Shown here one piece after another: positions 52,090 to 62,208 of a DNA stretch of 64,000 nt; the stretch's first letter is position 1; each line of letters opens with the position of its first letter. The notes beneath the pieces are model-generated. The model saw nothing but the letters and a program-made list of their open reading frames with translations. It ran no database searches and had not been told where the DNA came from. The DNA comes from Saxibacter everestensis (GTDB taxonomy: Bacteria > Actinomycetota > Actinomycetes > Actinomycetales > Brevibacteriaceae): assembly GCF_025787225.1 (NCBI RefSeq), contig NZ_CP090958.1, positions 2,900,550 to 2,964,549 of the forward strand, read 5' to 3'. A program made the position numbers and the translations under genes.

Positions 52090-53169
52090 ATGTTCGTCGC
52101 CTGGCGAGACATCCGATTCGCAAAGGGACGGTTCCTGCTAATCGGGACCGTCGTCACACTCATTACCCTCTTGGTCGGCTTTCTGAGCGGCCTGACCGCC
52201 GGCCTGGCCAACCAGAACATTTCTGTTATCCAGCAGCTCGATGCCGACCGTATCGTCTTCTCCGAACCAGCCGACGGCGCGGAGATGTCATACGGCGACT
52301 CGGAGCTGACCCGGGACACCGCCGATGGCTGGGAAGATTCCCCGGGCATCGGCACGGTCAACCCGATCGGCATCAGTCAGACCAAGGCGTCCGGACAGGC
52401 GCAGGCCAGCGTCGCACTGTTCGGCGTGCAGCCCGGATACTCCGGCGATGCCCCCGCCGGAACCGGCAAGCTGGTGCTGTCACAGGCAGCGGCAGCTGAC
52501 CTGGATGCCGCATCGGGAGACTCGATCCGGATCGCGGACGCGGAATTCACCGTCGAGGCAGTCACCGGAGATGCTTGGTACAGCCACACGCCCGTCATCT
52601 GGATGAATCTGGAGGACTGGCAGGACTACGAAACCAGGACCGGCAGCCCCGATGCCTTCGCCACCGTTCTCGCCGTCACAGCGGCGACAGGCGGGAGTTC
52701 AACGGATTTCGACGCCCTCGACAAGCAGGCGGAGACAACGTCAACGACCGTGCTCGGTTCGCTCACCGCGATCGGCTCGTTCCGATCGGAGATCGGTTCG
52801 CTGCTGATGATGGTCGTCATGCTGTTCGGCATTTCGGCGCTTGCTATCGGCGCGTTCTTCACTGTCTGGACGATCCAGCGCCGCGGTGACGTTGCGGTTC
52901 TCAAGGCGCTCGGCGCGTCGAACTCCGCACTGATCCGGGACGCCCTGGGTCAGGCGCTGATCGTGCTGCTGCTCGGAGTCGGCACCGGTATCGGCCTGAC
53001 CGCCGCGCTCGGCGCACTTGCAGGCACCGCGCTGCCGTTTGTGCTGAGCCCTTTCACAACCTTGCTGCCAGCGTGCGCGATGATCGCACTCGGGCTGGCC
53101 GGCGCCGCATTCGCGCTTCGCTCGGTGACCACCGCAGACCCACTCACGGCGTTAGGAAGCAACCGATGA
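52090..53169 (+). CDS. ABC transporter permease, FtsX type (HrtB-like)
   Basis: This 359-residue permease has an N-terminal helix after FVAWRDIRFAKGRFLLIGTVV, a large extracytoplasmic domain (about residues 45-230), and three C-terminal helices including the FtsX segment DVAVLKALGASNSALIRDALGQ. The N-terminus resembles HrtB, the heme-exporter permease, as known from corynebacteria. It overlaps the ATPase gene by four bases. Export of heme is the leading guess; a peptide or lipid is possible. Confidence 0.87.
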   Translation: MFVAWRDIRFAKGRFLLIGTVVTLITLLVGFLSGLTAGLANQNISVIQQLDADRIVFSEPADGAEMSYGDSELTRDTADGWEDSPGIGTVNPIGISQTKASGQAQASVALFGVQPGYSGDAPAGTGKLVLSQAAAADLDAASGDSIRIADAEFTVEAVTGDAWYSHTPVIWMNLEDWQDYETRTGSPDAFATVLAVTAATGGSSTDFDALDKQAETTSTTVLGSLTAIGSFRSEIGSLLMMVVMLFGISALAIGAFFTVWTIQRRGDVAVLKALGASNSALIRDALGQALIVLLLGVGTGIGLTAALGALAGTALPFVLSPFTTLLPACAMIALGLAGAAFALRSVTTADPLTALGSNR

Positions 53170-53861
53170 TCAGCCTTTCAAACATCACTCTGACCTTCCC
53201 CGATGGCGACTCACGGGTGACCGCAATCGACAACGCCTCACTCGAGGTGACCAGGGGAACAGTCACCGGGATCACCGGCCCATCGGGATCCGGGAAGTCG
53301 AGCCTGCTGGCCGTCGCCGCGACCCTGATAGCACCTGATTCCGGGCTGGTGAGCATCGACGGCGTGGATGTCACCGGCATGACGAAGGTCGAAACGGCCC
53401 GGCTGCGCCGCGAGACCGTCGGAGTCGTATTCCAGCAGCCCAATCTGCTGCCATCGCTGACCGCAACCGAACAGTTGACGGTGATGAACGAACTTGGCCA
53501 GCGGAAAAGCCGCCGGCGTCACTTGGTCGTCCAGGCCCGAGCAGCCGAACTACTTGACGCGGTCGGTCTGTCCGGCCAGCGGGACAAGCGACCACATCAG
53601 CTTTCCGGCGGGCAGCGTCAGCGGATCAATATTGCCCGCGCGCTGATGAACGACCCTTCCGTGCTGATCGTCGACGAGCCGACCAGTGCCCTCGACCAGG
53701 AGCGCGGTTCGGCAATCATCGACCTGGTGCTGCAACTGACCGCGGAACGCGAGACGGCGACCATGCTGGTCACCCATGACCGGTCGCACCTTCCGAGGAT
53801 GCACGACGTACTGACCATGACCGATGGCAGGCTGCTCAGGTCGCTCAGCTTTTCACAATAG
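53166..53861 (+). CDS. ABC transporter ATP-binding protein (HrtA-like, MacB/LolD type)
   Basis: The ATG at 53166 gives 231 residues with Walker A GPSGSGKSS, Q-loop VFQQPNLLPSL, signature LSGGQRQRI, Walker B VLIVDEPTSALD and H-loop MLVTHD. It powers the FtsX permease encoded directly upstream. The pair is divergent from the kinase/regulator genes, matching hrtBA-chrSA order. Confidence 0.93.
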   Translation: MISLSNITLTFPDGDSRVTAIDNASLEVTRGTVTGITGPSGSGKSSLLAVAATLIAPDSGLVSIDGVDVTGMTKVETARLRRETVGVVFQQPNLLPSLTATEQLTVMNELGQRKSRRRHLVVQARAAELLDAVGLSGQRDKRPHQLSGGQRQRINIARALMNDPSVLIVDEPTSALDQERGSAIIDLVLQLTAERETATMLVTHDRSHLPRMHDVLTMTDGRLLRSLSFSQ

Positions 53862-53946
53862 GGCGGACCTTGCCCCAGGCCTTGAGGGCTGCCCGTATCG
53901 CGGCTATGTTCAAGGGAGCATAAGAAGCCTGACGAAAGGATTTCTC

Positions 53947-54276
53947 ATGAAGGGCAAGATTCTACTCGCGGCCGGCATTGGTATCGGTTACGTGCTTGGT
54001 ACCCGGGCCGGACGGGAGAGCTACGAGAAACTGAAAGTGCGGGCGCAGGAACTCTGGAGCGATCCCAAGGTTCAGGAAAAGGTCTCCGAAGTCCAACAGA
54101 CCGTTAAGGAAAAGGCCCCGGTCGTGCAGGACCAGGCCGAGCAGGCATTCAGAAAAGCCAGCGAGGGAGTGAAATCGCGGCTGAACCACGACGACGCCAA
54201 ACCGGAGGCTGACCAGGCCGCCAAGCCGGTGGCTGACCAGGGCGAGGTCAAAGATCGCTATGTCGAAAACCTCTGA
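53947..54276 (+). CDS. YtxH-like membrane-associated protein
   Basis: The ATG at 53947 has GAAAGGA upstream and gives 109 residues: an N-terminal glycine-rich helix, LLAAGIGIGYVLGTRAGRESYEKL, then a charged, coiled-coil-like region (VQEKVSEVQQTVKEKAPVVQ). This is the layout of YtxH/general-stress proteins. Function is unknown; similar proteins rise in stress. Confidence 0.8.
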   Translation: MKGKILLAAGIGIGYVLGTRAGRESYEKLKVRAQELWSDPKVQEKVSEVQQTVKEKAPVVQDQAEQAFRKASEGVKSRLNHDDAKPEADQAAKPVADQGEVKDRYVENL

Positions 54277-54433
54277 CCCGGAACATTCCGTTGCTAGTGA
54301 GGACGACATCGTGGCAGAGCTCGGCGTGATCGCCACGGAATAGGAGCTTCAGGGCCGGATTGACTCGGTAGTCAACAAGGAGACCGGGGAGATCCACCCA
54401 GACGCCGAAATGGAACTGTTGGAGAGACTCTAA
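54260..54433 (+). pseudogene. Small ORF with in-frame TAG
   Basis: An ATG inside the end of the YtxH gene opens MSKTSDPEHSVASEDDIVAE, but codon 28 is TAG (54341-54343). The same frame then stays open as ELQGRIDSVVNKETGEIHPD, then AEMELLERL, to a TAA at 54433. The amphipathic acidic character is shared by both halves, suggesting one 57-residue gene broken by a point mutation. It could also be two chance frames. Confidence 0.45.
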
Positions 54434-54437
54434 GCAC

Positions 54438-54495
54438 AACGCAACAGGCACGCGCGCCGGCGAGTAACGTCCTCGGGGCACGTGCCTGTTGCGTT
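54438..54495. terminator. Long inverted repeat with inner direct repeat
   Basis: AACGCAACAGGCACG and CGTGCCTGTTGCGTT are exact 15-base complements 28 bases apart, placed between the small ORF and the methyltransferase gene. From 54484, GCCTGTTGCGTTCTCGG recurs at about 54508 as GCCTGTTCCGTTCTCGG. It may be a terminator. Confidence 0.5.
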
Positions 54496-54556
54496 CTCGG
54501 GGAATGCGCCTGTTCCGTTCTCGGCACGAATTCTTCAGCGAGGAGATAGCAAGGAA

Positions 54557-55318
54557 ATGTCACGAACTTTCGATGATCTGGTGGCTGAAGCCCAGGCGGT
54601 TTCCGTCGATGGCTGGGACTTCTCGTGGCTCGACGGCCGAGCAACGGAGCAACGTCCATCCTGGGGCTACCAACGGATGCTGGCTGAGCGACTGCCGGAT
54701 GCGGCCGCCGCACTGGACATCCAGACCGGCGGCGGCGAGGTGCTTGCCGGGCTTCCGCGGCTGGCCCCGCTGACGGTGGCGACCGAATCGTGGCCACCGA
54801 ACGTTGACAAGGCAACCCGGCTGCTGCATCCGAGGGGTGCCGTTGTGGTGGCAGACGAGGATGAGCCGCCGCTGCCGTTCGCCGACGAGGCTTTCGACCT
54901 GGTGGTCAGCCGCCATCCGGTGACCGTCTGGTGGGGCGAAATCGCCCGGGTGCTCCAGCCGGGAGGGACGTACTTCTCCCAGCAGGTTGGCCCGGCCAGC
55001 GTATTTGAACTGGTCGAGTACTTTCTCGGACCGCAGCCGGAGGAGGTGCGGCGCGGACGGCATCCAGACGACGCCCGTCGCGGCGCGGAGGACGCGGGAC
55101 TGCAGATCACCGAGCTGCGTTCGGAATCGCTACGTACCGAGTTCTTCGACATAGGGGCGGTGATCTACTTCCTGAGGAAGGTGATCTGGATGGTCCCGGG
55201 GTTCACCGTGGACCAGTATCGAGGGCGCCTCGAAGAACTGGACCAGCAGATCCGGCGTGACGGGTCCTTCGTCGCCCACACCACGCGCTTCCTGATCGAG
55301 GCGCGCAAGCCGGAGTGA
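54557..55318 (+). CDS. SAM-dependent methyltransferase, class I
   Basis: The ATG at 54557 has AAGGA directly before it and AGGAG further upstream, and gives 253 residues. ALDIQTGGGEVLAGLP is the SAM-binding motif I in an atypical form (Q-T-G-G-G). DEAFDLVVSRHPVTVWWGEIARVLQPGGTYFSQQV is the motif around the Rossmann beta-4/5 region. The methyl acceptor is unknown. The gene stands alone. Confidence 0.83.
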   Translation: MSRTFDDLVAEAQAVSVDGWDFSWLDGRATEQRPSWGYQRMLAERLPDAAAALDIQTGGGEVLAGLPRLAPLTVATESWPPNVDKATRLLHPRGAVVVADEDEPPLPFADEAFDLVVSRHPVTVWWGEIARVLQPGGTYFSQQVGPASVFELVEYFLGPQPEEVRRGRHPDDARRGAEDAGLQITELRSESLRTEFFDIGAVIYFLRKVIWMVPGFTVDQYRGRLEELDQQIRRDGSFVAHTTRFLIEARKPE

Positions 55319-55447
55319 ATACGGCCGGGCGATGGCGCGTGACATCGCGACTGACAGGTTAAGTTCGATGGATCAGCGTCTTGACGCCCCTACTCTGTCA
55401 CTCGGGCAGCGGGAAAGAACACTCCGAAGCAACACACGGCACACAAA

Positions 55448-55477
55448 GCCCGCCCCGGTCCGAAGACCAGGGCGGGC
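55448..55477 (-). terminator. Terminator of tRNA-Ser(UGA)
   Basis: On the minus strand GCCCGCCCTGGTC pairs with GACCGGGGCGGGC around a TTCG tetraloop, followed by TTTG. It lies about 35 bases past the tRNA 3' end. Confidence 0.88.
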
Positions 55478-55511
55478 TCATTGTGAACGATGTCGCGACT
55501 CATCACAAGGG

Positions 55512-55601
55512 CGGAGAGCGTGGGATTCGAACCCACGGTACGGGGTTCACCCGCACAACGGTTTTCAAGACCGTCACTTTCGGCCGCTCAGTCAGCTCTC
55601 C
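55512..55601 (-). tRNA. tRNA-Ser (anticodon UGA)
   Basis: This 90-base class II tRNA has acceptor GGAGAGC paired with GCTCTCC, anticodon stem ACGGT/ACCGT with loop CTTGAAA (TGA), a long variable arm, T-arm GGTTCGAATCC and discriminator G. The 290 bases to its left in minus-strand terms (55602-55891) hold no gene I can support. Confidence 0.95.
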
Positions 55602-55891
55602 TTGGAGGCTCAAAGCCCGCAGCGGCAGTCCACTGAACGTAGACGACCACTTCGGTAACGAGCATCCGCGCCACCCAGTCTGACATGGAACGGCAGGGAT
55701 TTACACATCACCGTCGGGGCCCGCTGAATGGCATGCCCGATTGCGCCGCGACAAACGCACGTACCTGAAGCTGGCCGAGGCCACCTGCCCCGCCCCGGAT
55801 ACAAGACGCCGCGACCGGGAGGATCAGACACGCGGAACGGCACGCTCGGGCGCGGTCACGTCAAATGGCGCGCCGCCGCTAGCCGCCCGTC

Positions 55892-56407
55892 CTATGGGTT
55901 GGGGATGTTGACGTCGCTTGGCGCCTCGTCCCGAAGCTTTTGGATTTGCTGCTCCAGACGTTCCACAGCCTGATCGTTATTAATGAAGGTGGTGAATCCG
56001 ACGATGACCGCCGCAGAGAGAAGCAGCGCAATCACCGAGAGCACAATCCCGCTGATGGCGACGCCTTTGCCGGTGATGCCTATCCGCTTGGACATCTTTA
56101 CGCCGACGATGCCCAGAATGATCCCGATGATGCTCAGCACCAGTGCAAGCGGTGCGGGCACAACCACCAGAACAATGAGCAGCGCAATCAGTCCGCAGAC
56201 CAGCGAGAACACGGCTGCCGCACTTGTTTTCGCAGGCTTCACCCGCTCCTCGTCGATACGCTGGCTCGGATGCCGGTCGGCGACGCCCGCATTGCGATCG
56301 TCGTCGGTGTCAACCCGCCGGTTCACATCGTCTGCGCCTCGATCACGGTCATGGTCCCGGCGGTCAGGATCCTGGTCCATCGGGTGCGATCCTCTGTTCT
56401 CACTCAC
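55892..56407 (-). CDS. Small membrane protein, DUF4190-like
   Basis: This 171-residue protein has a very polar N-terminus (Asp/Arg-rich, about 55 residues) and then hydrophobic segments: AAAVFSLVCGLIALLIVLVVVP, LSIIGIILGIVGVKMSKR, GVAISGIVLSVIALLLSAAVIVG. The GxxG-rich spacing fits DUF4190. The last 35 residues are polar. Function is unknown; the next gene upstream encodes a PRC-barrel protein on the same strand. Confidence 0.77.
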   Translation of the reverse strand: MSENRGSHPMDQDPDRRDHDRDRGADDVNRRVDTDDDRNAGVADRHPSQRIDEERVKPAKTSAAAVFSLVCGLIALLIVLVVVPAPLALVLSIIGIILGIVGVKMSKRIGITGKGVAISGIVLSVIALLLSAAVIVGFTTFINNDQAVERLEQQIQKLRDEAPSDVNIPNP

Positions 56408-56467
56408 GGCACTCCTCCTTGTACGTCGGATGACTACTTGGTAGAACGTCCCAGCTCGCTACCTCTT

Positions 56468-57337
56468 CTATTGGCGTGAGTCGGTGTCTGTCGTGCCCTG
56501 GCGACCCTGCGGATCGTCGTCGACACGCCGCCCCTCGGCTGGTTCGCCGCCTCCTTCATTTCCTCCTTCATCGACGACCTCCACTTTCTCGCGACTGACC
56601 GGAACATGCATGGTGACCGTCTCCGTGACGACGAACTTGCGCAGCCGCAATCCCTCGGGGCCCCGGTCGTTCCCGGCACCAACCTGATCGCGGCGGCCGG
56701 ATTCCTCGTCGGGCGCTCGCGATGTCCGTTCAAACCTTGACTCGTCCGCTGAGGTATCCCCCGCTTCAGGGGATGATGCGGGTCGTGCGGGAACGGGAGG
56801 AAACGGCCGCTCATCCGCCGCGCCAGAGCCGCGCTCATCCCGCTCGTCCGAATCCAGCCCGCGCTCATCCCGCTCGTCCGAATCCAGCCCACGGTCGTCC
56901 CGGCCATCCGCCGCGCCAGAGCCGCGCTCATCCCGCTCGTTCGAATCCAGCCCACGCTCGTCCCGATCCAGCCCCCGGCCGTCCCGGGCATCCGAACCCT
57001 GCGCTGCCCGCGGCGAATACTCCTGGCCGTAATGCCGGTACAGCTGCTCCTCTTCCTGCGCGCTCAGCGCAGCGTCCTTCGTGTCGATACGGGGCGCGTC
57101 CTTCACCGTGTGTTTATCGAACGGCACCCTGATGGTGTCTCCGGTTATCTCTGCCTGGGACAGCGGAACGAATGATTCCCCCATGCCGAAAAGTCCCGTG
57201 TTCACGGTGACCCACTCCGGCTGGTCGGTCTCATCATCGAGAAAGACCTGCCCGGCCTTGCCGATCTTGTTGCCGTCGCTTCCGACTACCAATCCGCCGG
57301 TGCTGATGAAATCTCGAATCTGGTCGGTCGTGATCAT
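56468..57337 (-). CDS. PRC-barrel protein with Asp/Glu/Arg repeat linker and C-terminal DUF2382-like motif
   Basis: The ATG at 57337 has GGAG seven bases upstream and gives 289 residues. The PRC barrel occupies about residues 1-90 (GGLVVGSDGNKIGKAGQVFLDD, then WVTVNTGLFG and FVPLSQAEI). A linker with repeats of DERGLDSDERDERGSGAAD type follows. A short DUF2382-like piece, LRKFVVTETVTMHVPVSREKVEVV, lies near the C-terminus. Such proteins respond to osmotic or oxidative stress. The DUF2382 part is shorter than usual. Confidence 0.82.
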   Translation of the reverse strand: MITTDQIRDFISTGGLVVGSDGNKIGKAGQVFLDDETDQPEWVTVNTGLFGMGESFVPLSQAEITGDTIRVPFDKHTVKDAPRIDTKDAALSAQEEEQLYRHYGQEYSPRAAQGSDARDGRGLDRDERGLDSNERDERGSGAADGRDDRGLDSDERDERGLDSDERDERGSGAADERPFPPVPARPASSPEAGDTSADESRFERTSRAPDEESGRRDQVGAGNDRGPEGLRLRKFVVTETVTMHVPVSREKVEVVDEGGNEGGGEPAEGRRVDDDPQGRQGTTDTDSRQ

Positions 57338-57536
57338 GTCGTACTCCAAACGCATGGTCGACAGGAACTGGGAAATGTCCCGGTTCACCGTTGGGTCCAG
57401 CTATCAGCAGGTAGATACCCATACTGCCCCGGCGGTAAACATCGGTCCCGGTCAGCGGGACAAGTCGAACTCCCGGGCGACTGCCCAGTAAGGTTGAACG
57501 ACGAGGCCTCGGCCGGAACACCACACAGGAGAACTA

Positions 57537-59726
57537 ATGCAGGTTTGGCCGGGTACCCCCTATCCGCTTGGCGCCACGTACGACGGCTCTGGAACGAATT
57601 TCACGCTCTTCAGCGAAGCAGCCGAATCGGTGGAGCTCTGCCTGTTCGACGAAGATGGCACCGAGACTCGCATTCCGGTCACCGAGTCTGATGCCTACGT
57701 CTGGCATTGCTATCTCCCACAGGTGGAACCCGGCCAGCGCTATGGCTACCGCATTCACGGACCGTACGATCCGAAGCAGGGCCAACGCTGCAACCCCAAT
57801 AAGCTTCTGCTCGACCCCTATGCGAAGGCCGTCGCCGGCGATATCGACTGGGACCAGGCGATGTACTCCTACGAGTTCGGCTCACCGGAAACCCGCAACG
57901 ATGCGGACTCCGCCAAGCACATGATGCACGGCGTCGTGATCAACCCGTACTTCGATTGGCAGGGCGATCGCGCCCCGAAGACTCCCTATTATCAGAGCGT
58001 CATCTACGAAGCTCACGTCAAGGGCCTGACCGCTCAGCACCCCGAGGTCCCGGAGGAACAGCGCGGAACCTACGCGGGCGTCGCCCACCCGGCAATCATC
58101 AGCCACCTGCAGCGTCTCGGCATCACCGCGATCGAACTGATGCCGGTGCACCAGTTCGTACAGGACGACACCTTGCTGCAGAAGGGTCTCTCGAACTACT
58201 GGGGCTACAACACGATCGGTTTCTTCGCGCCGCACAACAAGTACGCCGCAACCGGGAATGCCGGTCAGCAGGTTCAGGAATTCAAATCGATGGTTCGAGC
58301 CCTGCACAACGCGGGTATCGAAGTCATCCTTGACGTGGTCTACAACCACACGGCAGAGGGCAACCATCTCGGGCCAACGATGTCGTTCCGCGGCATCGAT
58401 AATGCGCACTACTACCGGCTCGTCGACGACGATCCCGAGCATTACATGGACTACACCGGCACCGGCAACACGCTGAACGTCAGGCAACCGCACTCGCTGC
58501 AACTCCTGATGGACTCGCTGCGCTACTGGGTGCTGGAAATGCATGTCGACGGCTTCCGCTTCGACCTTGCCTCCGCGCTGGCTCGCGAGTTCTATGATGT
58601 CGACCGGCTTTCGACGTTCTTCGAGCTGGTTCAGCAGGATCCTGTGGTCTCGCAGGTCAAATTGATCGCCGAGCCATGGGATGTCGGCCCCGGCGGCTAC
58701 CAGGTAGGGAACTTCCCCCCGCAGTGGACCGAATGGAATGGGAAGTACCGCGACGTCGTCCGCGACTTCTGGCGCGGCGAGCCTTCGACGATCGGCGAGT
58801 TCGCCTCCCGGATCGCCGGCTCCGCCGACCTGTACGAGAACTCCGGACGCCGCCCCGTCGCCTCGATCAACTTCGTCACGGCTCACGACGGTTTCACCAT
58901 GCACGACCTGGTGTCTTACAACGACAAGCACAACGACGCCAACGGCGAAGACAATAACGATGGCGAATCACACAACCGGTCGTGGAACTGCGGCGTGGAG
59001 GGCCCGACCGAAGACCCTGAGGTGCTCAGCTTGCGGGCCCGTCAGCAGCGCAACCTGATCGCGACCCTGCTGCTTTCCCAGGGCGTGCCCATGCTGCTGC
59101 ACGGCGATGAACTCGGTCGCACCCAGCAGGGCAACAACAACACCTACTGCCAGGATTCCGAGCTGACCTGGATCGACTGGGAGAACGCCGACGAGCCGCT
59201 GATCGAATTCACCGCCGCCATCATGAGATTGCGCAGCGAGCATCCGACGTTCCGGCGCAGCCGTTTCTTCGACGGGAATCCGGTCCGGACCGGCATAGAG
59301 GACCCGCTTCCCGATCTGGTCTGGCTCAACTCGGACGGCGATGAGATGATCACCGACGATTGGAACTCCGGGTTCGGTCGATCGATCGGCGTCTGGCTCA
59401 ATGGCGAAGGCATCCGTGGCGTGGACGACCGCGGCGAGCCGATCACGGACGTGCACTTCATCATGTTCTTCAACGCCAACGATGACGAGGTGAATTTCAG
59501 CCTGCCGAATGAGGAGTACGGTCCTGCCTGGACTGTGGTCATCGACACCGGCGGCCGGAACACCGACGAGGATCGCTGTAAGGCCGGTAGCGCGCTCACG
59601 GTGGATGCCAAGTCGATCGTAGTCCTGCGGGCACACGCCGAGGAGATCGCCGAGGCCGACCACTCGGTGGAGGCATCGCTGGCAGGCCGCACCGTCAATC
59701 TTGCCGAAATCGGCTCCGAAGCATAG
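57537..59726 (+). CDS. glgX: Glycogen debranching enzyme GlgX/TreX
   Basis: This 729-residue protein has an N-terminal isoamylase CBM48 region, then the GH13 core: DVVYNHTAEGN (region I), MHVDGFRFDLAS with the nucleophile Asp (II), LIAEPWDVG with the acid Glu (III) and VTAHDGFTMHDLVSYN (IV). It removes alpha-1,6 branches and supplies linear maltodextrin to the next two enzymes. The ATG follows AGGAGAA. It is first of the tre operon, 19 bases before treY. Confidence 0.94.
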   Translation: MQVWPGTPYPLGATYDGSGTNFTLFSEAAESVELCLFDEDGTETRIPVTESDAYVWHCYLPQVEPGQRYGYRIHGPYDPKQGQRCNPNKLLLDPYAKAVAGDIDWDQAMYSYEFGSPETRNDADSAKHMMHGVVINPYFDWQGDRAPKTPYYQSVIYEAHVKGLTAQHPEVPEEQRGTYAGVAHPAIISHLQRLGITAIELMPVHQFVQDDTLLQKGLSNYWGYNTIGFFAPHNKYAATGNAGQQVQEFKSMVRALHNAGIEVILDVVYNHTAEGNHLGPTMSFRGIDNAHYYRLVDDDPEHYMDYTGTGNTLNVRQPHSLQLLMDSLRYWVLEMHVDGFRFDLASALAREFYDVDRLSTFFELVQQDPVVSQVKLIAEPWDVGPGGYQVGNFPPQWTEWNGKYRDVVRDFWRGEPSTIGEFASRIAGSADLYENSGRRPVASINFVTAHDGFTMHDLVSYNDKHNDANGEDNNDGESHNRSWNCGVEGPTEDPEVLSLRARQQRNLIATLLLSQGVPMLLHGDELGRTQQGNNNTYCQDSELTWIDWENADEPLIEFTAAIMRLRSEHPTFRRSRFFDGNPVRTGIEDPLPDLVWLNSDGDEMITDDWNSGFGRSIGVWLNGEGIRGVDDRGEPITDVHFIMFFNANDDEVNFSLPNEEYGPAWTVVIDTGGRNTDEDRCKAGSALTVDAKSIVVLRAHAEEIAEADHSVEASLAGRTVNLAEIGSEA

Positions 59727-59745
59727 CTAGCACCGAGGACCACGC

Positions 59746-62136
59746 ATGAAGATTCCCAAGTCCACCTACCGCATCCAGGTGCGCCCGTCGTTCGACCTGC
59801 ATGAGGTGAGCCGGCAGGTGGACTACCTTGGCAGCCTCGGCGCGGACTGGGTTTACCTCTCCCCTCTGCTGGCGGCCGAGCCAGATTCCGATCACGGCTA
59901 CGACGTCATCGATCACTCCCGGATCGATGCCAGCCGGGGAGGGGCGGAAGGCCTGGCCGCGGCGGCCAAAGCCGCACACGACGCCGGGCTCGGCGTGCTG
60001 ATCGACATAGTGCCCAACCACGTCGGCACGGCCACGCCCGCGCTGAGCGTCTGGTGGTGGGATCTGCTGCTGCACGGCCGGGAATCGCGGTATGCGGAGG
60101 CATTCGACGTCGACTGGGATTTCGGCAACGGCAAGGTCCGGATCCCGGTGCTCGGCGATGACGACATCCCTCAGCCGGGCGAAAGCCCTCAGGCGGGCGA
60201 CCGTCTCGGTGGTGAGCTGGCGAAGCTGACCGTCGAAACCGGCGATGACGGCACGCCAGTCCTGCGCTACTACGACAATCGTTTCCCGATCGCCCCCGGA
60301 ACACTGCCCGCAGACGGCACCGAGATCGATCCGATCGCAGTGCATGCCAGGCAGAACTACGAGCTGATGAACTGGCGGCGCGCGGACGCCGAGCTCAACT
60401 TTCGGCGTTTCTTCGGCGTCAACACCCTTGCCGGCATCCGGGTAGAAGTCCCCTGGGTCTTCGACGAGTCCCACCAGGAGATCGTGCGCTGGTTCGACGA
60501 GGGTCTTGCTGACGGCCTGCGCGTCGATCACCCCGACGGTTTGCTGGATCCAAAGCACTACCTGGACCAGTTGGCCGAGGCAACCGGTGGAACCTATGTT
60601 CTGGTGGAAAAGATCCTGGAATCCGGCGAGGCTCTGCCGCAGGGTTGGGCAACGGCCGGAACCACCGGCTACGACGCGCTGGCAGATATCGACCGGGTGC
60701 TGGTCGACGGCAAGGGCCAGCAGACGCTCGACGAGCTTGACGCCCGGCTGTGCGGCGGCGAACGTGAGCCGTGGAAAGAACTCATCCACGGCACGAAGCG
60801 GGCTATCGCGGATGGACTACTTCGTTCCGAGGTGCTTCGACTCGCTCGGCTCGCGCCGGATGTCGATGACGCTGCTGACGCGATCGCCGAGCTGATTGCG
60901 AACTTCCCGGTCTACCGCAGCTACCTTCCGGACGGTGCGCAGCACCTGGAAGAGTCAGTCGAGGAATCACTCCGCCGCCGTCCCGAGCTGGAAGGTGTGA
61001 TCACGGCTCTGGTCCCGCGGCTCGGCAACCCGGAAGACCCATTGGCGCAGCGGTTCCAGCAAACATCCGGAATGGTGATGGCCAAGGGCGTCGAGGACAC
61101 GGCGTTCTATCGGTTCACTCGGCTGACCTCGCTGACCGAGGTGGGCGGCGATCCGAGCGAATTCGCGATCACCCCCGATGAGTTCCACCGGCGGCAATGG
61201 GAACGCGAGCAGCAGGCGCCGACAGCGATGACGACGCTTTCCACCCATGACACCAAGCGCGGCGAAGACGTACGCGCCCGGATCGACGTGCTCGCCGAAC
61301 TGCCTGAGGAATGGGCCGGCCTGCTTGCGGAGGTCTCGGGGCTCTCCCCGCTCCCGGACGGGCCGCTCTCGAACCTGATCTGGCAGGCAGTCGTTGGCGC
61401 CTGGCCGATCAGCCGGGATCGCTTGCACGCGTACGCTGAAAAGGCTGCACGCGAAGCAGGAAACTCAACTATGTGGACGGCACCGGACGCGAAGTTCGAG
61501 GGCGCACTGCATGCCCTGGTCGACGCCTGTTTCGACAACCAGAAACTGAACAGCATCCTCACTGAGTTCGTGCACCGGATCGAGCCGTTCGGCTGGTCCA
61601 ATTCGCTGAGCGCAAAGCTGATTCAGCTCACCACGCCCGGTGTTCCCGACGTGTACCAGGGAAGCGAGCTGTGGGAAACATCGCTGGTCGATCCGGACAA
61701 TCGCCGCGTCGTCGACTTCGAGGCACGGCGAGCCCTGCTGGCCGAGATCGATGCGGGCAAACGCCCGGTAATCGACGAGACCGGGGCGGCGAAGCTTCTC
61801 GTTGTCTCGCGGGCATTGCGACTGAAACGAGACCGTTCGGAGCTGTTCTCCGGCTACCGCGCACTGGATGCCGAGGGCCCGGCGCGCGAGCATTTCATCG
61901 GATTCGACCGCGGCGGAGCGCTCACGCTGGCGACGAGGCTGCCGGTCGGACTCACCGGGCGGGCCAGCATCCCTGGCGGGGTGGGCAACACCGGGAGCTG
62001 GGGCACCACAAGCGTCACTCTGCCATCAGGCACCTTCATCGACACGCTCACCGGTCGCACGTTCGCCGGTCAGGCCAGGCTTGCCGATGTATTCGCCGAG
62101 TACCCGGTCGCCCTGCTGGCACCGGAAGGCTTCTAG
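59746..62136 (+). CDS. treY: Malto-oligosyltrehalose synthase
   Basis: This 796-residue GH13 protein has [13 protein letters not shown] (region I), [10 protein letters not shown] (II), [11 protein letters not shown] (III) and [16 protein letters not shown] (IV), matching TreY. It rearranges the reducing-end maltose unit of maltodextrin into an alpha,alpha-1,1 trehalose linkage. Full family length. It sits between glgX and treZ. Confidence 0.94.
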   Translation: MKIPKSTYRIQVRPSFDLHEVSRQVDYLGSLGADWVYLSPLLAAEPDSDHGYDVIDHSRIDASRGGAEGLAAAAKAAHDAGLGVLIDIVPNHVGTATPALSVWWWDLLLHGRESRYAEAFDVDWDFGNGKVRIPVLGDDDIPQPGESPQAGDRLGGELAKLTVETGDDGTPVLRYYDNRFPIAPGTLPADGTEIDPIAVHARQNYELMNWRRADAELNFRRFFGVNTLAGIRVEVPWVFDESHQEIVRWFDEGLADGLRVDHPDGLLDPKHYLDQLAEATGGTYVLVEKILESGEALPQGWATAGTTGYDALADIDRVLVDGKGQQTLDELDARLCGGEREPWKELIHGTKRAIADGLLRSEVLRLARLAPDVDDAADAIAELIANFPVYRSYLPDGAQHLEESVEESLRRRPELEGVITALVPRLGNPEDPLAQRFQQTSGMVMAKGVEDTAFYRFTRLTSLTEVGGDPSEFAITPDEFHRRQWEREQQAPTAMTTLSTHDTKRGEDVRARIDVLAELPEEWAGLLAEVSGLSPLPDGPLSNLIWQAVVGAWPISRDRLHAYAEKAAREAGNSTMWTAPDAKFEGALHALVDACFDNQKLNSILTEFVHRIEPFGWSNSLSAKLIQLTTPGVPDVYQGSELWETSLVDPDNRRVVDFEARRALLAEIDAGKRPVIDETGAAKLLVVSRALRLKRDRSELFSGYRALDAEGPAREHFIGFDRGGALTLATRLPVGLTGRASIPGGVGNTGSWGTTSVTLPSGTFIDTLTGRTFAGQARLADVFAEYPVALLAPEGF

Positions 62137-62208
62137 TCCGGCAGGATTCACCGGCATCCCGATCACAGGCTTCGCGAACCAGACCCCGAACACAACGAAA
62201 GTGGCGCC

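Noticed and set aside
57882-58931. 349-codon minus-strand frame opposite glgX
   Set aside because: It has no recognisable domain and mirrors the codon pattern of glgX.
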